Positions 23,837-34,689 of a stretch of DNA of 64,000 nucleotides are shown in pieces; positions within the stretch are counted from its first letter, which is position 1, and each line of letters begins with the position of its first letter. A model generated the notes under the pieces. The model did not search any database, was not told the origin of the DNA, and saw nothing but the letters and a program-made list of their open reading frames with translations. The position numbers and the translations under genes are program-made. Origin of the DNA: Porodaedalea pini. Lineage: Eukaryota > Basidiomycota > Agaricomycetes > Hymenochaetales > Hymenochaetaceae. The DNA lies in the NCBI GenBank assembly GCA_002794775.1, contig NBAY01000022.1, positions 124,001 to 188,000 on the forward strand, read 5' to 3'.

Positions 23837-24650
23837 ACACCGCCCGAACTTGATTCAATATGGGCCGGCCGATCAAACCTTATTATTATATTCACAAGAA
23901 GCAAAGGGAAACTCATGCTGGTTAAAAAAGGAAAAAACAAACGAGCAATCAGAGACACTAAGACTCGGGTCTCGTACTGGTTGGAGCTACGATATAAGTG
24001 CACATTTGACATCCTGACTCGGAGTGGAGAGTCACAAGCATCCGTGCTGCTTTATCGTTTGTGCTCGGCAAATTTACTGAGCGCGAATAAAACAACGATT
24101 CGAGTTCAGTACTTAGATTCAAGCCGACAGTGAAAGGTAGTCAGAAACATGCACCCTCTTGATTTTTATATAGTTCGAGTCATATCGCAAGGCCTACTAG
24201 TAGTAACTTCGAAACGCCTTGTGTTCATGAAATCCTTTAGGCACAACGGAAGCAGGGCTACAGATGTTATAAAGGACAAGAGTTGCTAAAGCCTTATAAC
24301 TAGCAATATAGTTTAACAAAATGCCCTTAAACAGAAAGATTTGTGAACATGGATATAACGATAAAAACAAACTGTGTCGAACACCGAGTGCAAGGCGCAG
24401 CGTTACTCGGAGCTTAGAGGACTAGAATTATTTTGAAGGTAGTCTTTGCATCGACTCTTTCGATGCTGATGAATTTCTTTGGGACGTCTTCCAGAATCTT
24501 GTGTGCTGTAGCTACAAGGATTGATGGACTGGAGAAGACACGAAGGTGCAGACTTTCGGATGTAAAAGAGCAGAAGCGTGAGAACAGTTTAGTCATTCGA
24601 TCTTTTCTTGTCGAAATTTTGGGTCTTACTTTTCTTCACCATCGGCGACG
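23837..24650. other. Intergenic upstream of the helicase
   Basis: Only short unrelated open frames were seen; no recognisable feature. Confidence 0.4.
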
Positions 24651-27036
24651 ATGGCGACCACATTTTCCAGCGGGTTGCGCGCACTGCGCTCACCGGCACT
24701 CAGATTTTGTCGTACGCGCGTTTCTGGTAAGCTTTTTTTACTGTATGTCGCATCGTCTTTCTTGGTGCTAACTTCCCGATAGCCTGTCCATTGAGACGCT
24801 CGCTGTCAACGAGCATACCTCGGTTCTCACCTCTTGTTCAAGCTGCAGCTGTGCCGAATGCCAGCAAGGAAATTCCCGCTTTGGAAGAGCGGACTGGTGA
24901 GCCAGTGCCTTTCTCTAGTCTCGTTGGCAAGGTGTCGGCGAAAACGCTCGAGGCGATTACCGTCCGGCCCATGCGGCACACACACATGACGCCCGTGCAG
25001 GAGGCCGTGCTTTCCATGCTGCCCGAACTTGCTACCCCTCTGAAGGAGGGAGCGGACGGGGCCGCTGAGGACTCGGCTACTCCGCGGGATCTTATGGTGA
25101 GGGCAAAAACCGGTACTGGCAAGACACTGGCGTTCCTCGTGCCGGCTATTGAGTCGCGCATCAAAGCTATCGAGGAGGCAGGCAAACAGGCTACGGCTCG
25201 CGCAGGGAAGGCTTCGGACAGAAGGCTGGAAGAGGCTGCTAAAAGGACATTTGCAAACACGCACGTCGGCGCACTCATTCTGAGCCCGACGCGTGAGCTC
25301 GCAAAGCAAATTGCAACTGAGGCAGAGCGGCTGTCTTCACATCATGGTTTAAAGATCCACCAGCTTCTTGGAGGAGAGAGTAAGCACAAACAATTGCGCG
25401 AGTGGAGGTACGACCGGAAGGACATCGTCGTAGCGACGACGGGTCGTCTCCGTGATTTGCTAAACTCGGTACCTGATATTAGGACTGGAATCCAAACAAC
25501 AAAACTGGTCAGTGTGTTGGTATCTTGTTGCGTCTATTACACACTCATTGCTTCTTTACTTATCAGCTCATTCTGGACGAGGCGGACACCATGTTGGATA
25601 TGGGCTTCCGGGAGGATATCGAAGCCATCGTTCCTGAACTTTCCCCTGCGCCTGAACGCCAGACATTCGTCTTCTCTGCGACGATCAGCAAGGCCATACA
25701 ACAAATTGCGCGCCGCACATTGAGCAAAAACCACGTGTTCATTAACACTGTGTCTGAAGAGGATTCCCCGGTCCACGCTCACGTCCCGCAGTATCATACG
25801 GTTCTACCTACAGCCGGAGACCAACTCCCTCACACACTTCGGTTGCTTGCACACGACCAGCTCATGAACCCTGGAAAATCCAAGGTGATCATCTTCCTGC
25901 CGACGACGAAGCTGACGGTGCTTTATGCAACGCTCATTCGCGAGCTTTCTCGCGCAGTACTGCCTGCGGGAAGAGACACAACGGTCTATGAAATACATTC
26001 GAGACGCACTATGGAGTCACGTACTAAGACGTCTGACCGTTTCCGCAAGGACACGTCGGGCGCGTGTGTTCTCATTACCTCAGATGTGTCCGCGCGGGGA
26101 GTCGACTATCCTGGCGTCACCCGAGTCATTCAGCTCGGTATTCCTGCATCTGCAGACCAGTATGTCCACCGTGTTGGGCGCACAGGCCGAACGGGCGGTA
26201 TTAGCGGACGTGGTGATCTCGTCCTCCTGCCCTGGGAGCACGGTTTCGTTCAGGGACAACTTCACCATGTACCGTTGCTTCCTGTCACGACGACCGATCT
26301 CGCGCAGCAAGTGTCCGATACAGCTGCGAGGCACGATGAAGATCCCCAGACATTCTTCCCCGCACCTGTAGCCAAACCTGACTTCGATCGGCGTCGGGGC
26401 GGCCTGCGAGAACGTGAGCGCGGGCCAATCTCGCGGTACCAGGGTCGGGTCGCGGCGCGGCTTGAGGGACTGGCTGAAGAGATTCAGGAGGTGCTGTCGT
26501 CTGCGGTGGAAGAGGATGCGGTGAAAGAGACATTCTCTTCCATGCTCGGATACTACGTCTCCAAAACCGCGGAGCTGCGCACGACGCGCAACGCCATCCT
26601 TGAGGGCCTGCGCGACTGGGCAGTGCAGGCCGGCGGACTCGCCGAGCCGCCCTACGTCTCGGATGCATTCCTCGCGAAAATCGGATTTTCGAACGATAGG
26701 AAGCGGTCGATGTCGTTTGGCCCGAGGGGGCGGGAGAGGGCTGACTCGGGCCGTACGGGCAATCGGTGGGACGGGCGTGGGAGCAGGGCGGGGCGCGAGC
26801 GTCAGTCGAGCGGGTCCGGAGGCTGGGAAAAGAAAGAGCGGAATGAGTGGCCTCCGCGCCGACAGTCGGAGTATGGTTCTGGATCTGAGCATCGGTCGGA
26901 ATATGGTTCCGGCGAGAGGTTTGGAGGCGAGCGCCGTGAGCGGCGTCCGTGGAGTGGCGAGCGTCAGAGAGGCTCTTGGGATGGCGAGAGCCGTGGGCGG
27001 AGGCCGAAGAGCTGGAACACCGAGAGCGAGGAGTAA
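24651..27036 (+). CDS. Mitochondrial DEAD-box RNA helicase (MSS116-like)
   Basis: An ATP-dependent RNA unwinding and remodelling enzyme, probably acting in mitochondrial intron splicing and translation. Three exons: 24651-24726, 24783-25507 and 25567-27036, giving 756 residues. The N-terminus (MATTFSSGLRALRSPALRFC, then RRSLSTS) is Arg/Ser-rich without acids, a good mitochondrial presequence. Motifs in order: TPVQ (Q), AKTGTGKT (I), PTRELAKQI (Ia), TTGRL (Ib), DEAD (II), SAT (III), IIFLPTT (IV), TSDVSARGVDYPGV (V), HRVGRTGRTG (VI). The C-terminal ~100 residues are Arg/Gly/Ser/Glu-rich repeats (SEYGSG, GERR), as in yeast Mss116 and other RNA chaperone helicases. It is complete, with no anomalies seen. 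The start is the first ATG in frame before the leader. Confidence 0.93.
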
Positions 27037-27634
27037 AAGTGTTCCTGATGTATAGGTACCGACCGTTGACTACTTTTATCGGCATCACATAATTTGCATA
27101 GAATATTCCCTCATTATCTTTTCTCCTTCCTGTTCTCTTTTCATCTCGCATCCTCACTCATCCATCTTGCAATATAGGGTCTTTAGAGCACTCTAGGGAG
27201 GGTAAAGTTGAGAATCTCTGTGAGCTATTACTATGTAGTTCATGTAGCTCTAAACTGAACCTAAAGTTCAAGTTCAGTTCGGAGTTCAGAAATTTGTGTA
27301 TTTCAGCTGAACTCATACTACAGCAAGAGAGGAAGTCATGTGATAACCCGTTACTCCGCGACACAAAGATTTGGATAATACGTGACTGCCTCTTCCACTG
27401 TATATATAGTGAAAGTTCAAGGGTTTGGGCCTGAGCCGCACCGAACCGGTTGAACCGAACCCAAAGTTCAGTTGGGAGTTTGCAATTGGACCAAATCCTG
27501 GAAAACTGAGCTCTCCCCCGTTCTTGCATCAGGAAGTGCATACTTCTGAGCAATGGACGGTATAAATAATATCAGCTGTACATGTCTTGCTCTCACGTCA
27601 TCCACCAAGTGCTGTTTCCTAACGAGCTGCCACA
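27037..27634. promoter_or_regulatory. Upstream region of GST copy 2, duplicated at copy 3
   Basis: From about 27230 to 27634 the sequence is closely similar to 33235-33553, in front of GST copy 3. Shared pieces include GAACCGAACC/AAAGTTCAGTTGG-like blocks, a TATATATAGTGAAAGTTCA stretch and GACG(G/A)TATAAATA upstream of the start. The TATAAATA near 27561-27568 is a plausible TATA element about 70 bp before the ATG. Confidence 0.5.
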
Positions 27635-28665
27635 ATGACGGAACAAATCACTCTGTATACGGTTAAGGTGAGCTGCTCGCTTGCAAGTGAAGAGTTTGAA
27701 GGTCGAATTATAACTGAACGTGATTGATATTGTCATAGACTTGCTGGCACGCACAGCGAGTGAATACACCTTGTACTTGCTGCTTCGTTGATCGTGATGT
27801 TGACCTTGGAAATGTCGACTTTAGGTTGAGATCGCGCTCGCCGAGGCAGGTGCGAACTTCACTAAGTTCGAGATTGACCTGCAGAACAAACCGGAATGGT
27901 ACGCACTCAAGGTCAACCCTGCCGGCATGGAATGAGAAGTATCTTAGCATAACTAACGCAGTACCTGCATTCGCTAACGTCATATTGGATAGGTTCCGGC
28001 TGTAGCGTACGGCGGTCCCAATGTGCCAGCCGACAAACCGTCCCCAGACTCCGTCAAGATCGCAGAGTCGCTCGTGCTGCTCGAGTTCTTCGCAGACCTT
28101 TTCCCAGAGTCGAAGCTGCTCCCGAAGGACCCCGTGCTGCGCGCGCGTGCGCGATTCTTCATCGACGCGGTCAGCACGAAACTCACACCGGGATGGCTTG
28201 CCTTTGTCAGGCGCGGTGAGAGCATAGACCCCTTTTTGTCGGGTGCTGAAGCTCTGCAGGAGCTGCTGCCTGAGGACAAGACGTTCGCGGTCTCGAATGA
28301 CTTTACGATTGCGGACGCGGCCGTGGCGCCCGTCCTTGCACGCGCTGTTCTGTGCATAAAGAATGAAATCGGAGCTTACGCGCCTGGAGAGGGAAAGAAG
28401 GCATATGACGTGCTGTACAGCGCACGATTCAGTAAGCTTTTGAAGTACTACAAAGCAATCGAGGCGCGGGAGAGCTTCAAGTCGACGTTTGATGAGGTGA
28501 AGTGCCCTGATATCACTTAACTCATTTCTTTATACTCACAGGCATGCTAGGAACTCCTCAGGGATAAGGAGGAAAAACGAGCTAGGGCACTGAAACTTGC
28601 CGGCGTGAAAAGTAAAGTGAAATATTCAAGTTTGTAAGTAATAAACCATGTATATGTAACAATTT
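27230..28665 (+). repeat. Segmental duplication unit 1 (GST copy 2 with flanks)
   Basis: The unit spanning upstream DNA, GST exons, introns and about 30 bp of 3' flank (up to AATAAACCATGTAT) is repeated in direct orientation at 33235-34575. Introns are also conserved, so this was DNA-level duplication and not retroposition. Confidence 0.8.
27635..28637 (+). pseudogene. Omega-type GST, copy 2, with a lost splice donor
   Basis: Same five-part structure as copy 1: 27635-27667 (MTEQITLYTVK), 21-nt microexon 27739-27759 (TCWHAQR), 27825-27929, 27993-28496 and 28551-28637 (ends KVKYSSL). After the third exon the paralogues have GT (copy 1 GTATGAG, copy 3 GTGGGAG), but here the sequence is GAATGAG at 27930, so the donor is destroyed and reading through meets TGA two codons later. 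Alternative GT sites nearby change the frame. The helical half remains open and conserved (SLVLLEFFADLFPES, FTIADAAVAPVLARAV), so the loss is recent, or an unusual splice is used. The active-site motif has changed from CPYAQR to CWHAQR. The C-terminus is 9 residues longer than in copy 3. Confidence 0.75.
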
Positions 28666-29000
28666 TTACATATGGTTGAGTGGGATGCTCGTGCATTAGG
28701 GACTGACATGGAGTCATCCGTCTCCACCCCATCAATATCCGTATCCATGACATACCAATGTAACAAAAATCCAAGTTTCCCCTTGGAGAGTTTATTTAAC
28801 CCCAGAGACAAGAAAAAGGTCCCTGGAGCAAAAACACTTCCCAGAGAGCAAAATAACCCTGGAGAACAGACAACCTCCAGAAAGCACATTTATCATGCAT
28901 AAGATACTTTTTTCTCAGCTTCAAAAATCAATGACTTGCTCAATTCTCTATGGAATTGAGACATTAAATTTTCAAAATAGACACTGTTACTGCTGTGGTC
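28638..29000. other. Non-coding between GST copy 2 and the TIR element
   Basis: No gene was seen. AT-rich DNA without recognisable structure follows the end of the duplicated GST unit. Confidence 0.4.
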
Positions 29001-29243
29001 CATCAGGAAAACCCTCCTGGCCGGAACTGGTGGAATCATTGGAATGCGCCAGAAATTCTAAGTGATTCTGGCTCATTCCAATTCCGCATCATTCCTAAAG
29101 GTCATTCCCTACGCCGTGCATTCTGCTGCATTCCAATTACATTCCACTTACATTCCAATGGCATTCCAATCCCATTTTGTTACTTATCTTAGCATTTCCG
29201 ACTCTTTATTAGTGTATTCCATAATATTCCTAAACATTAACTA

Positions 29244-29480
29244 CTAAACTAAAAGGATGCCACGGCCGGTCGTCGGAATGAAGCCTTTCACGGTCATCAT
29301 GTACAGACCACCGGCAAACTTCTTCTCAGACTTGATGCCCAGGATGACGGGTACGGCAAGCAGCTCCTTTTGTACATGCGACGATGTAAGGCACGCCGCA
29401 GCATCGATCTTGAGTTCCACAAAATCTACCTTGTGAAGCTTGGTCTCGCCGGTTCTGAGAGCACGCAAGTATGAAGCAGT
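29244..29480 (-). pseudogene. Second, rearranged prolyl-tRNA synthetase fragment
   Basis: Continuous with the end of the main pseudogene, this frame reads TASYLRALRTGETKLHKVDF, then SHVQKELLAVPVILGIKSEK, KFAGGLYMMTVKGFIPTTGR. These belong to the editing-like and catalytic parts of eukaryotic ProRS, which should precede the anticodon-binding part, yet here they follow it. The same two blocks occur in the main copy (GTNIASYWRV near 30590 and GIKSDKEKFAGGLY near 30150). So it is a partial second copy joined head to tail with internal deletion. Confidence 0.65.
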
Positions 29481-30902
29481 GTCAGCACGACATCGTCCCA
29501 TTGTCACGACGCGCAGGCAAGACATGTACCTTGCCTTTGCGTGCTCGAACATCTCCTGTTGAATAGTCTTGAGAAGTGCAGGTATGGCAGTCTCCTTCAA
29601 GCCCGTATCACGTCGCACAGAAAGTGTTTGCTTCTTCTGGATATCAACTGGACTGAGTTCAAGGCGAAGTGGAGCACCTGGACAAAAAGCCATTTGTAAG
29701 ACCACAGGAAAACCGAGAAATAAGGAATAATTGAATTTTCGCGCCTTCTGTTTCCAGTCGTTGAACTTGTAGCCAGGAGTGTAGCCGTCCCGTACATCCA
29801 CCTAAGCGCTTTCCTGAGCGTCTTCGCGAGCTCCTCACAGCGGTCGTATAACTCCTGCTTATTAGTGCGCATGGTAATACCGCAGGAAAACGAGCGACGC
29901 GTGATGGGAGAACAAGACCCTGGTTGTCGCCACGAATCATGACCATGATTCCGACCATGCGTGTGCTAAGGCTCCACGTGTTCTGCCACAGAATAATTTG
30001 CCACCGTTCAGACCCGTACCCTGCGGATCGTCCAGGTCTGAGACCACGACGTTGAACATCTCTGGCCGTGAGAAGTCTTGGCCAAGGCAATGCGACGTCG
30101 CAGCTTGGATGCCACGGCCGGTCATCGTGTAAAGACCACCGGCAAACTTCTCCTTGTCCGACTTGATGCCTGTGATGATGAGTATGGTAAGCAGCACCTC
30201 GTACACGCGACGATGTAAATTGAGAATTTCCCGTACTTCAGTAGGGATACATGACCGTTTCTGTAGTCGGACAGATTGCTATGGGCTCCTCAAGCTCGGA
30301 GCTCCCTCTGAAGACGCATGTCATACCGACCTTAATCAGCGCCTATAATATTTGTCAGCACAAAGTGAGGATTACAGAACAATCAACGCACGTTCGTATA
30401 CCAACCCGGGAAGTCGACCCTTTCTTCATGCCAATAGCAATCTTCACCGTGCCGTCAATTCTCCCTTCCTCTTTCGTTGCCTTTTCCTGGGCGACAATTG
30501 CAGACGTGCGCACAGCAGGCGCCACAGCCTCGGCCTTGAGTTCCATGAAATCTACCTTGTGAAGCTTGGTCTCCGTTTCGAGACACGCCAGTATGAAGCA
30601 ATGTTGGTTCCAGGGAGGAAGACGGTAAAATCAGAGGCGAGTGCATGTACGGCGAAGAGAGAAGTCGATGATGTGAGTGATGCATCAAGGACCGTGACAA
30701 CCTTTGGGAATGTGTTTGCGTCAAGTGCTAATGGTGAAACTGGACAAACTTTAACAATGCGTGTGGACAGATAAAGAGACTGGGCTCATGGGAGTCCTTG
30801 TCCAACACAAAAAATTATTTTAGCAGGTCCGGCGATGCGTGCAATGACGACAACAGGAACTGTTGCAGCAGACTTTACGGTCTTCGGCTTGAAGACGAGC
30901 AT
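29481..30902 (-). pseudogene. Decayed prolyl-tRNA synthetase (eukaryotic type)
   Basis: A functional enzyme would charge tRNA-Pro. Minus-strand pieces appear in the right order but in different frames: MLVFKPKTVKSAATVPVVVI (YbaK-like start, 30902), PKVVTVLDASLTSSTSLFAV, LHKVDFMELKAEAVAPAVRT, RIDGTVKIAIGMKK, then after a frame change ERVDFPGWYTNV, GSSELEEPIAICPTTETVMY, EVREILNLHRRVYEVLL, EKFAGGLYTMT, RGIQAATSHCLGQDF, DDPQGTG, QNTWSLSTRMVGIMVMIRGD, GYTPGYKFNDWKQK, LRLELSPVDIQKKQTLSVRR. Internal blocks are deleted (for example between ETVMYPY and EVREIL, and the VEGFIPTTG link). Several frameshifts and a TGA are present. It is non-functional and lies inside a putative transposon. Confidence 0.8.
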
Positions 30903-31184
30903 TCTAATAAGTTGAAGGTCAGAAGTCAGACGGCATGTTGCCTGCAGCAGTGAGTGCATCCCACCAGGCGGCCGGCGAGGCTACCACTTCGTGTGTGATG
31001 GTTGCGGTGGATGTGATCAAGGGTTTTTTCAGACATTCTGTAAGGACGTCGGCACCAGACATATTGGAGTGGCAGCAGATGTGAAGGCGATGTGTGGTGT
31101 GTCACGTCAAAACCAACATACATGTGATCAAGTTCCCACACCTCTTCTGTGGATGACACATCCAAGTGTGGGAAATTGGACTTA

Positions 31185-31860
31185 GCAGTTTTTGTCACCT
31201 GAAGTGCCTCCAAATACAAAATACATCATATCTCACTCAATTCTTCACAAAAACTCTTCAGAAAAGTTTCTAAATTTATGTGAGCTTAGAGGACAGAAGG
31301 TGGAATATTGAGACTGCAGTAGTGAAAATGAATGTTTTTCTAGAAAACCTCCTTCCCTGATTTTTCCTGAGCTCAATTTTGAAGCTAATGACATGAACCT
31401 TGTTGGAGAATGGTATCTATACTGTATATTAAATTATAGATGGCTTATAACAATGCAGGCAATTTTTTGACAACTGTCTGAGTCAAGCAAATTTGGATGA
31501 GTTTGAGGGTTTCAGCACAACAGTCAAACAGGACAAGAGGAGGCATTCACTCTAGTTCATCCCTCATAACATCAACAGTATAGTATATAGACCATTCTCC
31601 AACAAGTTTCATGTCATTAGCTTCAAAATTGAGCTCAGGAAAAATCTGGGAAGGAGTTTTTTCTAGAAAAACACCCATTCTCACTACTGCAGCCTCAATA
31701 TTCCACCTTCTGTCTACTAAGCTCACAAACATTTAGAAGCTGTTGAAAAATAAATTTGGCAACATTTTTGAAATGATTCTGTGAAGAATTGACAGAGATA
31801 TGGATTTTACAAGTTTTTGAGGTGCTGAAATGCTCAAATTTTGTGATCTTCACATATGCA
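31185..31860. repeat. Nested long inverted repeat (foldback-like)
   Basis: Two arms of about 250-300 bp, roughly 31185-31435 and 31555-31860, are diverged reverse complements. Compare GTTGGAGAATGGT (31401 region) with ACCATTCTCCAAC (31589 region) and CTCAATTCTTCACA with its complement near 31780-31795. They are more diverged than the arms of the other foldback elements. No clear TA-flanked terminus was found. Confidence 0.55.
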
Positions 31861-32265
31861 TGTCTCAAGACTTATGAAAAACACTGTAACCTGCAGATAG
31901 TTCATGGGTCCCAGTATAGGTCCAAGAAGCCAATCTAGTACCTGCACCTGTGTCAAGCCATGGCAGAATCTAATGAATTCCACAATCAATTTTTTATTTT
32001 ACAAAATTCCATAGAATCTATGAGGTGTATCATTTTTCTATCTATATTCTAAATTTCAAGCTGCTGATTCTGTTCAATTCCAAATGTTTGGCTTGCTGAT
32101 TCCAGAAAATTCCAACAGAGCTCCAGAATTCACCTCAATTCCATCCAATTCTGAACAAGCTTGCTGAGTCCAAGCACATTCTAATATCATTCCAGAATAT
32201 TCTACCAGTATTATTGTATTCTAAGCCAATTCTATCTTTTTCTGCTTGGGAGGGTTTTCCTGATG

Positions 32266-33553
32266 TCCCTGTTGATGAGGCATTTTCTGCTGTTGCTGTG
32301 CTGGTTAGTGCTCTGAATAGTTGAGAGCTATATCTTGAATCACAAGCCAGTGCCACTTGGTTGATTAGCAGGTATTGTTTGACTGTGTAAGTGGGCAATT
32401 TGTGACCTGTGCCTGTTTGTCTCTTGAAGACAGCATCAGCATCTGCATATACAGACCTTCTTCTTGTATCTGTACTTGCTTTTCTTTTTGTCAGGCACCA
32501 TAATAGAGAGTGATGGGTGACATAGTCAAAGTTAGAAATGAAGATGCATAGACACACTGTATGGACTTACAGTAGTGCTGCATACATCTCACAAATCTCA
32601 ACCTCAGTAATCTTATCTATGTGAGGAAGCTAATCTATACAAATCTAATTGCATGATAAGCTGTGTATGGCAACTATGCAGATCCGCCTGAGCCATGTAG
32701 GTGTCCTATTGAATCTCACATGAAATGTCTAGTAAATCAATATCTTCCTATCACAACTGACTGTAATAGCTCACCTACAAAAATTCAAATAGATGATCCT
32801 ATACTGTATTTAACATTTCTAATAACATTCTGTATAGTATTACCATTCTATGTCTGGCGTATACACATATAGATCACCTTCAAAGGACTAAACAGGGGCA
32901 TGGTAGGACCTCCTGAAACACAGTGACTGTGTTCCTAACAGGAAGAGGTTAAAGAAGATCTTCAACAGTTAAAGAAATAATGATCAGTGCTTGTCTTATG
33001 CAAATTTTCCTTTCTTGGATGCACTAAGTAATAAACAAAAATGATTTTTATTTATTTAAATATTTGTTCCACTTCTTGGTCAAAAATTTCAAAGTTCAAA
33101 ATAAAATATATTCAAGCAACAAATTCAATAGATATGCATTGCAGCTATCTATCTATCTAGCTTACAGTGCTGAATAAGGTGTTTTGACGGAGGAGATACA
33201 GTCGGGAGTTGATGCATCTTGGCTTTAGCCGTGCCAAACTGTAGTTCTAAACTGAATTCAGTTCGAAGTTCAGAAACTTGTGTATTTCAGCTGAACCCAC
33301 ACTATATATATAGTGAAAGTTCAAGGTTTGGACCTGAACCACACCGAACCTGAGGTACAGGTTCCGGCAACCGGTTGAACCGAACCTAAAGTTCAGTTGG
33401 GAGTTTGCAATTGGACCAAATCCTGGAAAACTGAGCTCTCCCCCATTCTTGCATCAGGAAGTGCATACTTCTGAGCAATGGACGATATAAATACTATCAG
33501 CTGTCTTGCTCTCACGTCGTCCACCAAGTGCTGTTCCCTAACGAGCTGTCACA
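32266..33553. other. Repeat-rich spacer and GST copy 3 upstream region
   Basis: 32266-33230 has no convincing gene. A 140-codon minus-strand frame (32135-32557) crosses the right end of the putative transposon and matches no family I know. 33235-33553 is the duplicated promoter region seen before GST copy 2, including GATATAAATA near 33484-33493. Confidence 0.4.
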
Positions 33554-34575
33554 ATGACGGAACAAATCACTCTGTATACGGTTAAGGTGAGCTGCTCGCT
33601 TGCAACTAAAAAGTGAAGGTCGAATTCTAACTGAATGTGATTAATATTGTCACAGATTTGCTTTCACGCACAGCGAGTGAATACCCTGGTACTTACTATT
33701 TCGTTGATCGTGGTGATGATCTTGTATATGTCGACATTAGGTTGAAATCGCGCTCGCCGAGGCAGGTGCGAACTTCACTAGGTTCGAGCTTGACCTGCAG
33801 AACAAGCCAGAATGGTACGCACTCAAGGTCAACCCTGCCAGCATGGTGGGAGAAGTATCTTAGCATAACTAGCGCAGTACCCACCTTTGCTAAAGTCATT
33901 TTGGATAGGTTCCGGCTGTAGCGTACGGCGGTCCCAATGTGCCAGCCGACCAACCGTCCCCCGACTCCGTCAAGATCGCAGAATCGCTCGTGCTGCTCGA
34001 GTTCTTCGCAGACCTTTTCCCAGAGTCGAAGCTGCTCCCGAAGGACCCCGTGCTGCGCGCGCGTGCACGATTCTTCATCGACGTTGTCAGCACGAAACTC
34101 ACACCGGGATGGCTTGCCTTTGTCATGCGCGGCGAGAGCGTAGATACCTTCTTCTCGGGTGCCGAGGCGTTGCAGGCGCTGCTGCCTGAGGACAAGACGT
34201 TCGCAGTTTCGAATGACTTCACGATTGCGGACGCGGCCGTGGCGCCCGTCCTTGCACGCGCTATCCTATGCATAAAGAACGACATCGGAGCTTACGCGCC
34301 TGGAGAGGGAAAGAAGGCATACGAAGTGCTGAACAGCGCACGCTTCGGCAAGCTTTTGAAGTACTATAAAGCAATTGAGGCGCGAGAGAGTTTCAAGTCG
34401 ACGTTTGATGAGGTGAAGTGCCCTGATATCGCTTAGCTCATTTATTTATGCTCACAGGCATGCTAGGAACTCCTCAGGGACAGGGAGGAAAAACGAGCTA
34501 AGGCACTGAAACTTGCGCGTGAAAAATAAAGTGAAATATTCAAGTTCGTAAGTAATAAACCATGTATTATGTAAC
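33235..34575 (+). repeat. Segmental duplication unit 2 (GST copy 3 with flanks)
   Basis: Direct repeat of 27230-28665, including introns and 5' and 3' flanks. The two units are separated by about 4.6 kb that is largely mobile-element DNA. Confidence 0.8.
33554..34529 (+). CDS. Omega-type glutathione S-transferase, copy 3
   Basis: Intact partner of copy 2. Exons: 33554-33586 (MTEQITLYTVK), 21-nt microexon 33656-33676 (ICFHAQR), 33741-33845, 33909-34412 and 34467-34529, all phase 0. The donor after exon 3 is GTGGGAG and so is kept, unlike copy 2. The product is about 241 residues ending LKLAREK. The catalytic cysteine is retained but the following Pro-Tyr of the usual CPYAQR is replaced by Phe-His. 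The helical domain keeps SLVLLEFFADLFPES and FTIADAAVAPVLARAI. The fixed microexon length suggests selection on its inclusion, while the residues next to the cysteine vary between the three paralogues, which may change substrate preference. Role: glutathione-dependent detoxification or reduction. Confidence 0.9.
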
Positions 34576-34689
34576 AATTTGTTTTCTATATATGGACGAG
34601 TGGGATACGCATGCATGCGTCTCGCGTGCGTCTCGCGTCTGTCTCGCGTCTGTGCTCTCATTGTCAAAGTTAACCACCAACTAGTCGTC

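Larger units (their letters stand above)
29001..32265. mobile_element. ~3.3 kb putative DNA transposon with captured ProRS pieces
   Basis: A 17-bp sequence CATCAGGAAAACCCTCC at 29001-29017 occurs as its exact complement at 32249-32265. Just inside the left end ATTCCAAT-type words repeat many times (29035-29175). Inside the right end ATTCCA/ATTCTA words repeat (31975-32225). This is the layout of terminal inverted repeats with subterminal repeat motifs. No transposase was recognised. The interior holds the decayed prolyl-tRNA synthetase sequence and a nested inverted repeat. The boundaries are an inference from the matched ends; a target-site duplication is not evident. Confidence 0.45.

Noticed and set aside
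26080..27157. Long minus-strand frames over the helicase
   Set aside because: Antisense shadows of the Arg/Gly-rich helicase C-terminus.
32135..32557. 140-codon minus-strand frame
   Set aside because: Crosses the presumed right end of the transposon and has no recognisable family; kept only as a remark.
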